Shown: positions 15,179 to 23,418, numbered from the stretch's first letter. The stretch is DNA of 45,063 nt from Brevibacterium moorei (GCF_024580735.1 NZ_JANIJX010000024.1:1-45063); one strand, 5' to 3'. The notes: generated by a model not told the origin, from the letters alone. Made by a program: numbers and translations.

Positions 15179-16927
15179 ATGCGCATGCCCATCGGCGAGT
15201 TCCTGCTCACGCGCCTGGTCCAGGCCGGCGTCACCGAACTCATCGGCGTCCCCGGCGACTTCAACCTCAATCTGCTCGAGCAGGTCCCGCAGGTCCCCGG
15301 CATCCGCTTCGTCGGAACCACCAACGAGCTCAATGCCGCCTATGCAGCAGATGGCTACTCGCGGGCCCGCGGTCTGTCCGCCCTGCTGACCACCTATGGA
15401 GTGGGCGAGCTCAGCGCCCTGAACGGGATCGCGGGGGCTGCGGCCGAACACGTGCCGGTCGTCTCCATCGCCGGCGCTCCCCCGCTGTACGCCACCGAGG
15501 GCCGCTGGGAACTGCACCATTCGATGGCCGACGGCGACTTCAGCAATATGCTCTCCTCGATCGGCCAGTTCACCGCCGCAGCCGTGCGCATCACCCCGAT
15601 CAACGCGGCCGAGGAGATCGACCGCATCCTGCACACCGCGATCCGCGAGAAGCGCCCTGTGCACATCCAGGTGCCCAGCGATATCTCGCATCTGACGATC
15701 GAGGTCCCCGACGCCCCCTTCGACCCCGGACTGCCGAGTTCCGATCCGGAACGTCTGGCCGCCGCGGCCGATGCCGTGCTCGAGCTATGGGCCAGGGCCC
15801 AGCGCCCGGCCATGCTGATCGACCAGGATGCGGACCGCCATGGTTTCGCCACGGCTCTGCAGGCCCTGTCCCGCCTGACCGGCACGCACTATGCGCAGTT
15901 GGGCACCGGCAAGGGGATTCTCAGCGAACACGATCCGCTGTTCCTGGGCACCTATGGCGGGGCCAACTCCCCCACCGGGGTCCGCCTGGCGATCGAAGAC
16001 GCGGACTTCCTGCTGACCACCACACCGCGCTTCATCGAGACGAACTCCGGATCCTTCACCCATCATCTGCCCCAGCAGGCGATCGTCGACATCGGCGACC
16101 AGCACGTCAGCGTGCACGGCGCCGAATACGTGGGGATCACGGTGAGCGAGCTGCTGGCGGTGCTGGTCGAACGACTCGAGGACGGTTCGGGGGCCGCTGC
16201 GCCGGGCGGAAGCGCCACGGCGGGTGACACCGCCGCCGGAGCCGGCGTGGCCTCGGCCCCGAAGGCACCCGCCGCAGACGTGGCCGGCCCGGACATGCCC
16301 GGCCCGGACGCCCCGCTGGACCACGCGCGCCTGTGGCCCCGGATGGCGGCCTTCGTGAACCCCGGCGACACGGTGATCGCAGAGGCCGGGACCTCGCACA
16401 TCGGCCTGTCCGTGCAGACGCTGCCGGAGGGCGTGCGCTACATCAACTCGGGCATCTGGGGTGCGATCGGCTTCACCCTGCCGTGCCTGTTCGGTTCCCA
16501 GCTGGCCGAACCGGAGCGTCGGCATCTGCTGTTCATCGGGGACGGCTCGTTCCAGCTGACCGCGCAGGAACTGTCGACGATCCTGGCCCATGAGCAGGCG
16601 CCGATCATCTTCCTGCTGAACAACCGCGGCTATACGATCGAGCGCTGGATCATGGGCATGGACGCCGCCTACAACGATGTGGCCGACTGGGACTACGCCG
16701 CTCTGCCGCAGGTGTTCAAGCGCGACTCCGCGATGCGCAGCCACCGCGTGCACACCTTCGGGCAGTTGGAGGAGGCGCTGGCCGCCGCCGGCGCGGCGCA
16801 GGAGCGCGGCGTCGGTTCGTTCGTGGAACTGCACCTGGACGCCGAGGACGCGCCGGCCGGGCTCAAGGCCTTCGGTCCCGCGACGGCCCGGTTCGACTAC
16901 GGCCCGCGCGGTCCGGTCAACGGCTGA
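15179..16927 (+). CDS. Thiamine-diphosphate 2-keto acid decarboxylase (pyruvate/indolepyruvate type)
   Basis: Cytoplasmic 582-residue ThDP enzyme that decarboxylates a 2-keto acid to an aldehyde. The activating Glu lies in NELNAAYAADGYSR (about 50), the catalytic His pair in HHSMADGDF (about 115-116), and the ThDP/Mg motif runs from GDGSFQLTAQEL (about 456) to LLNNRGYT (about 480-487). These identify the pyruvate/indolepyruvate/phenylpyruvate decarboxylase group rather than acetolactate synthase. An Ala/Gly/Pro-rich linker (about 340-382) joins the middle and C-terminal domains and is longer than usual. An amino acid importer, an aminotransferase and a 2-hydroxyacid dehydrogenase follow, so a keto acid derived from an amino acid is a plausible substrate; pyruvate is the alternative. 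Confidence 0.85.
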   Translation: MRMPIGEFLLTRLVQAGVTELIGVPGDFNLNLLEQVPQVPGIRFVGTTNELNAAYAADGYSRARGLSALLTTYGVGELSALNGIAGAAAEHVPVVSIAGAPPLYATEGRWELHHSMADGDFSNMLSSIGQFTAAAVRITPINAAEEIDRILHTAIREKRPVHIQVPSDISHLTIEVPDAPFDPGLPSSDPERLAAAADAVLELWARAQRPAMLIDQDADRHGFATALQALSRLTGTHYAQLGTGKGILSEHDPLFLGTYGGANSPTGVRLAIEDADFLLTTTPRFIETNSGSFTHHLPQQAIVDIGDQHVSVHGAEYVGITVSELLAVLVERLEDGSGAAAPGGSATAGDTAAGAGVASAPKAPAADVAGPDMPGPDAPLDHARLWPRMAAFVNPGDTVIAEAGTSHIGLSVQTLPEGVRYINSGIWGAIGFTLPCLFGSQLAEPERRHLLFIGDGSFQLTAQELSTILAHEQAPIIFLLNNRGYTIERWIMGMDAAYNDVADWDYAALPQVFKRDSAMRSHRVHTFGQLEEALAAAGAAQERGVGSFVELHLDAEDAPAGLKAFGPATARFDYGPRGPVNG

Positions 16928-16953
16928 GCCGCACGGACGCCGGCATCTTTGGA

Positions 16954-17003
16954 CCATCTGTCTCAGATTGGACCGGACGAACGGCCCAATCTGAGATAGA
17001 CGG
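16954..17003. repeat. Intergenic hairpin, family B copy 1
   Basis: 16954-16971 pairs with 16986-17003 (16 of 18 positions) around the loop ACCGGACGAACGGC. The core TCAGATTGG-ACCGGACGAACGG recurs at 23353-23377 in the same orientation. It follows the decarboxylase stop by 27 bases. The repeated loop sequence as well as the stem argues for a dispersed element rather than an ordinary terminator. Confidence 0.8.
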
Positions 17004-17053
17004 TGCGAAGTTGCCGCGCACCGACACCGCGCACCCGCCACACACCCGATAGA

Positions 17054-17069
17054 CGTGATACCTGTCACA
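17054..17069. promoter_or_regulatory. CRP/GlxR-like site at -40.5 of the transporter ATPase gene
   Basis: CGTGATACCTGTCACA differs from TGTGA-N6-TCACA only at its first base. Its centre lies 40.5 bases before the ATG at 17102. If that ATG is the transcription start (see the next entry), this is the position from which CRP-type proteins contact the polymerase as class II activators. Confidence 0.6.
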
Positions 17070-17089
17070 TTCATGAAACATCGACTCAC

Positions 17090-17104
17090 TACGGTAGCCG
17101 CATG
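17090..17104 (+). promoter_or_regulatory. Leaderless promoter of the ABC ATPase gene
   Basis: TACGGT (17090-17095), six bases, then ATG at 17102. No ribosome-binding sequence is visible upstream of the ATG. Confidence 0.55.
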
Positions 17105-17875
17105 ACATCGACTGCACAGACCCCGGCCGCAGCCGGCACCGAAGCCCTGGTGGACATCCGCAATGTTGAGAAGTACTACGGAGACTTCCACGCACTCAAG
17201 GACATCAACCTGCAGATCGCCCCCGGCGAGGTGGTGGTGGTGATCGGGCCCTCGGGCTCCGGCAAGTCCACCCTGTGCCGGACGATCAACCGGCTCGAGA
17301 CGATCGAGTCGGGCACGATTTCCGTCGATGGTGCACCCCTGCCGGCCGAGGGCGCGGCGTTGGCGAATCTGCGCTCGGAGGTCGGCATGGTCTTCCAGTC
17401 GTTCAATCTGTTCGCGCATATGACGATTCTGGAGAACGTGACCCTGGGTCCGATCCGGGTGCGCCGGCTGTCGAAGGCACAGGCCGAGGCCGAGGCGATG
17501 GAGTTGTTGGCCAGGGTGGGGGTGGATCATCAGGCGCAGAAGTATCCCGCGCAGCTCTCCGGTGGGCAGCAGCAGCGTGTGGCGATTGCGCGGTCTTTGG
17601 CGATGAAGCCGAAGGTGATGCTCTTCGATGAGCCGACCTCGGCTTTGGATCCGGAGATGATCAACGAGGTCCTCGATGTGATGGTGGGCCTGGCCAAGGA
17701 GGGGATGACGATGGTGGTGGTGACCCATGAGATGGGGTTCGCGCGCAAGGCCGCGGATCGGGTGGTGTTCATGGCCGATGGGCAGATCGTGGAGGTGGGC
17801 ACGCCCGAGGAGTTCTTCACCAATCCTCGCTCGGAGCGTGCGCAGACGTTCTTGGCCCAGATCCTCGGCCACTGA
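17102..17875 (+). CDS. Polar amino acid ABC transporter ATPase (GlnQ/GluA-like)
   Basis: Energises uptake with the permeases and lipoprotein downstream. In 257 residues it has Walker [10 protein letters not shown] (about 48-56), Q-loop VFQSFNLF, signature LSGGQQQR (about 151-158), Walker [13 protein letters not shown] (about 171-182) and the switch histidine in VVTHE (about 205-209), the standard arrangement of the PAAT family. The first half uses mostly C-ending codons; from about 17390 onward G- and T-ending codons dominate (for example CGT, ATT, TTG), unlike neighbouring genes. Its stop overlaps the next start (TGATG). Confidence 0.93.
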   Translation: MTSTAQTPAAAGTEALVDIRNVEKYYGDFHALKDINLQIAPGEVVVVIGPSGSGKSTLCRTINRLETIESGTISVDGAPLPAEGAALANLRSEVGMVFQSFNLFAHMTILENVTLGPIRVRRLSKAQAEAEAMELLARVGVDHQAQKYPAQLSGGQQQRVAIARSLAMKPKVMLFDEPTSALDPEMINEVLDVMVGLAKEGMTMVVVTHEMGFARKAADRVVFMADGQIVEVGTPEEFFTNPRSERAQTFLAQILGH

Positions 17876-19044
17876 TGCGAACGGCTCGAACAACCGCCGG
17901 CACCACGGCCCCCGAAACCCCCACGGGATCCGCGCCCACCCACCCCATGCGGGACCTAGCCCGCGCCGCGGCTCTGACGGACCCGGCCCCCGATGCCCCG
18001 ATCGTCTGGGTCTCCGAACCCATCGCGGCCTCGGCAGTGGCCGAACTCTCCGACTTCCTGGTCGTCCCCGGCTACGGCCCCACCGCGGTGCCGTACGCGC
18101 GGATCGCCCCGGTCGTGGCCGCCGTCATGCTGCGCAGCAGGGCCTTCCCCGCCGCCGAGGTCGCGGCCGGCACGAGCCTGCGGATCATCGCCAGGCACGG
18201 AGTCGGCTTCGACGCCGTGGACATCGGCGCGGCGGCCGCCCGCGGCATCCCCGTGACCAACACACCGGGCGGCAATGCGGTGGCCGTGGCCGAGCTGACC
18301 CTGGCCCTGATCCTGGCGGTCTACCGCCGCCTGCCGATCGCCGCACACGCCACCGACCGGACCCCGGACGGCTTCGAGGCCCTGCGTGGGCACAACGTCC
18401 AGGGCAAGACCCTGACCCTGGTGGGCGCGGGCTCGATCGCCAGGGCGGTGGCCGTCCGCGCGCTGGCCTGCGGAATGCGGGTGCGCCTGGCGATCATCGA
18501 CTCCGCGGACGTGGACCGGGTCGAGCGGATCCGCCGGACGGCGGCGGAACTCTCCGAGGTGGCCCCCGCACTCGGCTCGGCCGAAACCCCATCCGGCTCG
18601 GCCGCGGCACCGACAATCGAAACAGTCGAGGCCATCGACCTGGATACCGCCCTGGCCGACACGGACGTGCTCAGCCTGCACGTTCCACTGAGCGACCGGA
18701 CCCGCCACCTGATCGACGCTGCGGCCCTGGCCCGGCTGCCGGACAGGGCGATCGTCGTCAACACCGCCCGCGGGGGCATCGTCGACGACACGGCCCTGGC
18801 CTCGGCCATCGCCGCAGGGGATCTGGCGGGCGCCGGGCTGGACTGCACAGAGGTCGAGCCGGTTCCCACCGACCACCCACTGCGCAAGCTGCCGGGTGTG
18901 ATCGTGACCCCGCACATCGGCGCACTGACCGCGGAGACCGCCGACATCGTGGGCTGCCAGGCAGCTCGGCAGATCGCCGCTGTGCTACACGGCGGCCGGC
19001 CGCAGCACGTGGTGAATGCGCATCTGCTGCCCGCGGCGGACTGA
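17875..19044 (+). CDS. D-2-hydroxyacid dehydrogenase (SerA-like)
   Basis: NAD-dependent oxidoreductase of the D-isomer-specific family, 389 residues. The catalytic Arg is in NTARGGIVDD (about 301), the Glu in the LDCTEVEPVP segment (about 330) and the His in TPHIGALTAE (about 349). The nucleotide loop reads GAGSIA; the third glycine of GxGxxG is replaced by Ala. An acidic/Ala-rich insertion (about 226-250) lies in the cofactor domain. The first 35 residues are low-complexity, so a later start is possible, though ATG 17875 overlaps the ATPase stop. Being inside the amino acid transporter operon, it may reduce the keto acid made by the nearby aminotransferase; phosphoglycerate dehydrogenase is less likely because no ACT domain follows. 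Confidence 0.85.
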   Translation: MRTARTTAGTTAPETPTGSAPTHPMRDLARAAALTDPAPDAPIVWVSEPIAASAVAELSDFLVVPGYGPTAVPYARIAPVVAAVMLRSRAFPAAEVAAGTSLRIIARHGVGFDAVDIGAAAARGIPVTNTPGGNAVAVAELTLALILAVYRRLPIAAHATDRTPDGFEALRGHNVQGKTLTLVGAGSIARAVAVRALACGMRVRLAIIDSADVDRVERIRRTAAELSEVAPALGSAETPSGSAAAPTIETVEAIDLDTALADTDVLSLHVPLSDRTRHLIDAAALARLPDRAIVVNTARGGIVDDTALASAIAAGDLAGAGLDCTEVEPVPTDHPLRKLPGVIVTPHIGALTAETADIVGCQAARQIAAVLHGGRPQHVVNAHLLPAAD

Positions 19045-19131
19045 TCCGGCGCCAGACTGACGCCATCGGAACCCACCCGCTTCGAAACACCTCCGAAACA
19101 CGCTCTTCGCTCGACCGATACACCCCACTCC

Positions 19132-19137
19132 TAGGCT
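19132..19137 (+). promoter_or_regulatory. -10 box of the binding-protein gene
   Basis: TAGGCT, with a predicted start point near 19144 and a leader of about 38 bases. It gives the binding protein its own promoter inside the operon. Confidence 0.5.
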
Positions 19138-19144
19138 CACTATC

Positions 19145-19160
19145 AGTGATGCACATCACA
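19145..19160. promoter_or_regulatory. CRP/GlxR-like site over the binding-protein transcription start
   Basis: AGTGATGCACATCACA fits TGTGA-N6-TCACA except at the first base. It immediately follows the predicted start point of the TAGGCT promoter, a position where a bound CRP-type regulator would repress. It is the second such site in the operon, with an opposite expected effect. Confidence 0.6.
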
Positions 19161-19181
19161 CTAGAAGAATGTGAGTACCAA

Positions 19182-20081
19182 ATGAAGAAGCTCGTCACCG
19201 GAATCCTGTCCATCACCGCAGTGGGCGCCCTGGCCCTGACCGGCTGTGGCAAATCGGGCAGCCCCACCGATTCCGCCGACGGCGGCACGGAGGCGCCGGA
19301 ATACACCGTCGCCTCCGATGTGAAGCTCGACGGCAGCCCCACCATGAAGCGGATCGAACAGAACGGCAAGATCAAGATCGGCATGGCCATGGACTCGCCG
19401 GGCCTGAGCTACAAGGGCACCACGGACAAGGAGCCCAAGGGCTACAACGTGGAAGTCGCCAAGATCGCAGCCGCCTCCCTGGGCCTGGGCCCGGACAAGA
19501 TCGAATACGTCGACACCTCCACGCCCAACCGCGAACCGTTCCTGCAGAACGGGCAGGTCGACATGGTGGTCTCCAGCTACACGATCAACGATGAGCGCAA
19601 GAAGGTCATCGACTTCGCCGGCCCCTATTACAACGCCGGCCAGGACCTGCTGATCAAGGACGACGACGATTCGATCAAGTCCAAGGGGGACCTGGCCGGC
19701 AAGACCGTGTGCTCCACCGCCGGCTCCACCCCCGCACAGAACATCAAGGCGAACTTCAAGGAGACCAAGCTGGTCACCTACGACAACGGCAGCAAGTGCC
19801 TATCGGATCTGCAGAGCGGGAACGTCGACGCCTACACCACCGACGACATCGTGCTGCGCGGTTACGCCGCCGCCAATGAGGGCCTGAAGGTGGTGGGCGA
19901 TCCGTTCACCGAGGAGCCCTACGGCGTCGGCCTGCCCAAGGGCGACAAGGAGATGCGCGAGGCGGTCAACGACGGCCTGGAGAAGGGCGGGGAATCCGGC
20001 AACGGCGATATGAAGAAGGCCTGGAGCTACGTCTTCAAGACCGAGGACGGCTACCAGGACCCGAAGGTCGACCGCTACTGA
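19182..20081 (+). CDS. Amino acid ABC transporter substrate-binding lipoprotein
   Basis: A 299-residue family 3 solute-binding protein. MKKLVTGILSITAVGALALTG ends in lipobox LTGC, so it is anchored to the outer face of the membrane at Cys22. The binding domain begins with GKIKIGMAMDSPGLSY and includes GYNVEVAKIAA (about 88-98), the family signature region, and PNREPFLQNGQVDMVVSSYTI (in two parts, about 117-137), the usual glutamate/glutamine-type segment. ATG 19182 gives a textbook signal; the upstream in-frame ATG is part of the CRP-like site. Ligand is probably Glu, Gln, Asp or Asn; two cysteines (about 190 and 211) may form the disulphide typical of GluB-type proteins. Confidence 0.93.
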   Translation: MKKLVTGILSITAVGALALTGCGKSGSPTDSADGGTEAPEYTVASDVKLDGSPTMKRIEQNGKIKIGMAMDSPGLSYKGTTDKEPKGYNVEVAKIAAASLGLGPDKIEYVDTSTPNREPFLQNGQVDMVVSSYTINDERKKVIDFAGPYYNAGQDLLIKDDDDSIKSKGDLAGKTVCSTAGSTPAQNIKANFKETKLVTYDNGSKCLSDLQSGNVDAYTTDDIVLRGYAAANEGLKVVGDPFTEEPYGVGLPKGDKEMREAVNDGLEKGGESGNGDMKKAWSYVFKTEDGYQDPKVDRY

Positions 20082-20086
20082 GCCCG

Positions 20087-20119
20087 GGGCCCGGGCCGGC
20101 TCGGAACCGGCCCGGGCCC
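20087..20119. terminator. GC-only hairpin between binding protein and permeases
   Basis: GGGCCCGGGCCGG pairs perfectly with 20107-20119 across a 7-base loop. No T-run follows, and the permeases 28 bases downstream have no separate promoter that I can see. It probably acts as a partial terminator or 3' protection that leaves more binding-protein than permease message, as known for many ABC operons. Confidence 0.6.
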
Positions 20120-20147
20120 TCCGTCCTGCCGAGGGAGAACCCCGCCC

Positions 20148-20810
20148 ATGTCCCTGAGTCAACTCATCGTCAACTTCGGCCACGGCATCCTGGGCACGCT
20201 GCAGATCTTCGTCCTGACATTGATCCTCAGCCTGATCCTGGGCGCCTTCCTGGCCGTCCTGCGGGTCAGCCCCGTGCCGATCTTCCGGTTCATCGGCGGC
20301 CTGTACGTCAACATCATCCGCAACACCCCCGGCGTGCTCATCCTGTTCTTCTGCGCGTTCGGCCTGCCCTACCTGGCGGTGCGGTTCAGCTCCGATCCGG
20401 GTGTCAATTCGTACTTCTACGCGGTCCTGGCCCTGTCCCTGTACACCGCGGGCTTCATCTGCGAGGTGTTCCGCTCCGGGATTTCGACAGTGCCGTTGGG
20501 CCAGTCCGAGGCGGCACGGGCCATCGGCCTGCGGTTCGGCCAGTCGTTGCGCTTCATCATCCTGCCGCAGGCCATCCGGACGGTCATCCCGCCGTTGGCC
20601 AGCGTCATCATCACGATGCTCAAGTCCACCTCGATCACCTCGGCGTTCAACAACCAGGAGATCATCTTCGCGATGCAGAACGCGATCGAGAAGCGCGGAG
20701 ACATCGTCGTGCCGATCCTCATCGGCACCGCGGCCGTCTACATCGTGTTGAACTTCCTGCTGGGCCGCGCATTCAAACTCATCGAGAAGAAGGCGGTGAT
20801 CCTGCGATGA
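20148..20810 (+). CDS. Amino acid ABC transporter permease 1 (HisM/GluC-like)
   Basis: Inner-membrane subunit, 220 residues, about five helices. The N-terminal GTLQIFVLTLILSLILG segment and the cytoplasmic EAA loop SEAARAIGLRFGQSLRFIILP (in part, about 121-141) are those of the polar amino acid permease family; the loop docks on the ATPase. CGAGGGAGAA precedes the ATG. The 3' end overlaps the second permease by four bases, so the heterodimer is made in equal amounts. Confidence 0.93.
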   Translation: MSLSQLIVNFGHGILGTLQIFVLTLILSLILGAFLAVLRVSPVPIFRFIGGLYVNIIRNTPGVLILFFCAFGLPYLAVRFSSDPGVNSYFYAVLALSLYTAGFICEVFRSGISTVPLGQSEAARAIGLRFGQSLRFIILPQAIRTVIPPLASVIITMLKSTSITSAFNNQEIIFAMQNAIEKRGDIVVPILIGTAAVYIVLNFLLGRAFKLIEKKAVILR

Positions 20811-21643
20811 CGAACGCGGCCCTGGCCCACTTCGACGTCCCCGGTCCCAAGCAGAAGCGCACCATCAACATCGTGTCCGTCATCGGCACCGTGGTGTTCA
20901 TCGGCCTGATCGCCTATGTGATCTACCGTTTCCAGGTGACCGGCCAGCTGGACCCGAAGAAGTGGGACCCCTTCACCTATTCCGATATCCAACTGGCCCT
21001 GCTGCAGGGCCTGTGGTCGACCATCCGGGTTGCTCTGATGTCCGCGGTGCTCACCCTTGCGATCGGCTTCATCTTCGGCCTGGCCCAGTTGTCCCGGGTC
21101 AAAGCCGTGGCCGGCACCGCCACCGTGCTCATGGAGCTGTTCCGCGGAGTCCCCGTGCTGCTGCTCATCTTCATCATGTTCTACATCGGTGCGGGCAATC
21201 TGAGCCCCTACTGGTCGGTGGTGCTGGGCGTGGCGGCCTACAACGGCATGGTCGTCGCCGAGATCATCCGCGCCGGCATCCTGTCGGTGCCGGCCGGCCA
21301 GCAGGAGGCGGGCAAGTCGATCGGCCTACGCAGCCCGCAGATCATGATGCTCATCCTGCTGCCACAGGCCCTGCGCGCCATGACGCCGACCCTGGTCAGC
21401 CAGATGGTGGTCATGCTCAAGGACTCCGCACTGGGCTACCTGGTGACGTACACCGATCTGCTCTACGTGGTCAACAACATCGGCCGCGACTTCAACAATC
21501 TGCTGCCCACCTTCATCGTGGGCGCCGCCCTCTACGTGGGGCTCAACCTGTGCATCTCCGGTGTGGCGAAACTGCTGGAGATGCGACAATCGCTCAAACT
21601 GTCCTTCTCACTCAAGGGCGTCGGCCCCGCCGCCCGCCAGTAA
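20807..21643 (+). CDS. Amino acid ABC transporter permease 2 (GluD-like)
   Basis: Second membrane subunit, 278 residues. A hydrophilic N-terminus of about 20 residues precedes an extra helix (VIGTVVFIGLIAYVIY), and the transport domain begins at GLWSTIRVALMSAVLTLAIG. The EAA loop QQEAGKSIGLRSPQIMMLILLP is at about 164-185. The C-terminal cytoplasmic tail is basic. ATGA overlap with permease 1. Confidence 0.93.
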   Translation: MTNAALAHFDVPGPKQKRTINIVSVIGTVVFIGLIAYVIYRFQVTGQLDPKKWDPFTYSDIQLALLQGLWSTIRVALMSAVLTLAIGFIFGLAQLSRVKAVAGTATVLMELFRGVPVLLLIFIMFYIGAGNLSPYWSVVLGVAAYNGMVVAEIIRAGILSVPAGQQEAGKSIGLRSPQIMMLILLPQALRAMTPTLVSQMVVMLKDSALGYLVTYTDLLYVVNNIGRDFNNLLPTFIVGAALYVGLNLCISGVAKLLEMRQSLKLSFSLKGVGPAARQ

Positions 21644-21685
21644 GTACCGTGGCACTATCCGCACCGAAGCGAAAGAGGAATGTCC

Positions 21686-22843
21686 GTGTCCACTGACTCC
21701 CCCGCCCTCTACACCCCCGCCGCCGACTTAGCCGCCATGATGGCGGCCAGCCTGCGCGGGGAGGCCACCTCCTACCCCGCCGACTGCGTCGACATCTCGA
21801 AGGGCGAACCGGATTTCGACACCCCGGCGCCCATCATCGACGCCATGACCGATGCGCTGCGCTCGGGCTATACGCACTACACCTCGCTGGTGGGCGACCC
21901 CGAGCTGCGCGCGAAGATCGCCGCGAAGTACGCCCACTGCCCCACGCCGCCGGATGCCGCCGATGTGCTGGTGACCCACGGCGGGGCGGCGGCCATCATG
22001 TCGACCATGTCGGCCGTACTCAATCCGGGCGACACCGTGGTCATCCCCGAGCCCACCTTCTCCGTCTACGCGGACACCGCAAGGTTCCGGCAGGCCAAGG
22101 TCGAGTTCGTGCCGCTGACCACCGATCTGCACCTGGACCTCGACGCACTGCGCACGGTCCTGCCGGGGGCCCGGCTGCTGGTCCTGTGCAATCCGGGCAA
22201 TCCGACGGGTGCCGTGTGCTCCCGGGCGGACCTGGAGGCGGTGGCGGACATGCTGGCCGGCACCGACACCCTGCTCCTGGCCGACGAGGCCTATGAGAAC
22301 TTCGTGTTCGAAGGCGAGTTCACCTCTGCGCTTGACGTGCCGGGGCTGGCCGAGCGCACCATGCTGGTCCAGACCTTCTCCAAGTCCTATGCGATGACCG
22401 GGTGGCGGCTGGGCTACGCCATCACCCCACCGGGGGTCACGCAGGTGGTCCAGCGGATGCACCGGCTGATGAACGGCAGCGTGTCCACCGCGGGCCAGCG
22501 CGCCGCGATCGCCGCGCTGGATCTGGGCGAGGCGGGCTATGCGGACATGGTGGCGACCTTCCGGCACCGCCGCGACTACGTCTCGGAGCGCCTGGACGAC
22601 ATGCCGGGCGTCACACACGTCAAACCGCAGGGTGCCTTCTACACGCTGTTCGCCTATCCGCAGGACCTGCCCAGCACCACGATGCTGGCCCGGCTGGGAG
22701 AACGCGGAGTGGCGCTGCGGGCCGGTGCGGAATACGGGCCATCCGGCGAAGGCCACCTGCGCCTGTCCTTCGCCGCCGACATGGCGACCCTGGTCCGCGC
22801 GATGGACATCATCGAACTGGGGATCAAGGAGATCGAGGGGTAG
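21686..22843 (+). CDS. PLP-dependent aminotransferase class I/II
   Basis: Transfers an amino group between an amino acid and a keto acid in the cytoplasm. The cofactor lysine is K233 in TFSKSYAMTGWRLGY, with NPGNPTGAV near 170-178 and the substrate-binding Arg likely in HLRLSF near the end. The frame opens at ATG 21680, but AGAGGA ends immediately before that ATG; GTG at 21686 is at the right distance (six bases) and is taken as the start, giving 385 residues. It is 42 bases after permease 2 and so probably the last gene of the transporter operon. Substrate not decidable; Ala/Asp/aromatic aminotransferases share these motifs. Confidence 0.88.
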   Translation: MSTDSPALYTPAADLAAMMAASLRGEATSYPADCVDISKGEPDFDTPAPIIDAMTDALRSGYTHYTSLVGDPELRAKIAAKYAHCPTPPDAADVLVTHGGAAAIMSTMSAVLNPGDTVVIPEPTFSVYADTARFRQAKVEFVPLTTDLHLDLDALRTVLPGARLLVLCNPGNPTGAVCSRADLEAVADMLAGTDTLLLADEAYENFVFEGEFTSALDVPGLAERTMLVQTFSKSYAMTGWRLGYAITPPGVTQVVQRMHRLMNGSVSTAGQRAAIAALDLGEAGYADMVATFRHRRDYVSERLDDMPGVTHVKPQGAFYTLFAYPQDLPSTTMLARLGERGVALRAGAEYGPSGEGHLRLSFAADMATLVRAMDIIELGIKEIEG

Positions 22844-22853
22844 GCGGGTGCCC

Positions 22854-22917
22854 GAACACGTCGTTCCCACGGAAACACGGTGCCCTAGGGGCGTGTTTGC
22901 GTGGGAACGACGTGTTT
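22854..22917. repeat. Intergenic hairpin, family C
   Basis: The 26-bp arm 22854-22879 pairs with 22892-22917 at 24 positions around the loop GTGCCCTAGGGG. It separates the convergent aminotransferase and small membrane protein genes, and the latter stops inside its loop. No T-run. The CGTGTTTGCG word resembles the arm of family A. Confidence 0.85.
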
Positions 22918-23268
22918 AACTCTGCTGACAAGGAGCCACACCCAGTAGACAAGGGCTGCCAGTGTCGAAATCACCCCGAGGAAGAATGCAATGGGCGCCG
23001 AGGTGAACCAGTAATCAACCGATACCGTCGTTGGACCAGCAACCGGACCATAACCACACGACACGTGCGGCGGGAACTCCTCGATCGATACACCAGAGCC
23101 AAATGTGATCATGTCAGTTTCATGCCCCACACAACCCACCGCTGCTGACCGGGCCCGGATCGACCAGAAATCCAAGTAGATCAACACATAGTAGGACAGT
23201 GCGATCAGCAAGGGACCGGCGATGGACAGCGTGATCATCAGTCTTCGCAGGGCGACTGAATTGCTCAT
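22885..23268 (-). CDS. Small two-helix membrane protein
   Basis: A 127-residue protein of no family I recognise. Helices are at about 11-31 and 90-113, with an extracytoplasmic loop holding two cysteines (CVGHE at about 46, SCGYG at about 71) that could form a disulphide. The last dozen residues (RVKHVVPTQTRP) are encoded by the right arm of the family C hairpin, whose loop supplies the TAG stop. GAGGAGAT six bases before the ATG supports expression. Codon usage is more A/T-rich than its neighbours. Confidence 0.7.
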   Translation of the reverse strand: MSNSVALRRLMITLSIAGPLLIALSYYVLIYLDFWSIRARSAAVGCVGHETDMITFGSGVSIEEFPPHVSCGYGPVAGPTTVSVDYWFTSAPIAFFLGVISTLAALVYWVWLLVSRVKHVVPTQTRP

Positions 23269-23327
23269 CCGGATCTCCTCGCAATATGGTTCAGCAGGTT
23301 ATCAAACATGCGTCCTTGTGGGTGAGC

Positions 23328-23396
23328 ATCTTGGGATCATGCGTTTCAGATTGGGCCGGACGAACGGTCGAATCTGAGACAAACGGCCCAACGATA
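23328..23396. repeat. Intergenic hairpin, family B copy 2
   Basis: The stretch CATCTTGGGATCAT..TTTCAGATTGGGCCGGACGAACGG and following GAATCTGAGACAAACGG repeat 16947-17003 with a few differences, in the same orientation. The stem CAGATTG..GAATCTGAGAC has more mismatches than copy 1, but the loop CCGGACGAACGG is unchanged. It lies in the 150-bp gap between two minus-strand genes. Confidence 0.75.
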
Positions 23397-23418
23397 CAGC
23401 GCGGGCGGCCGTACACCC

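Noticed and set aside
17727..19181. Long open frame fused upstream of the binding lipoprotein
   Set aside because: The upstream part is an alternative frame of the ATPase and dehydrogenase genes; the lipoprotein signal begins at ATG 19182.
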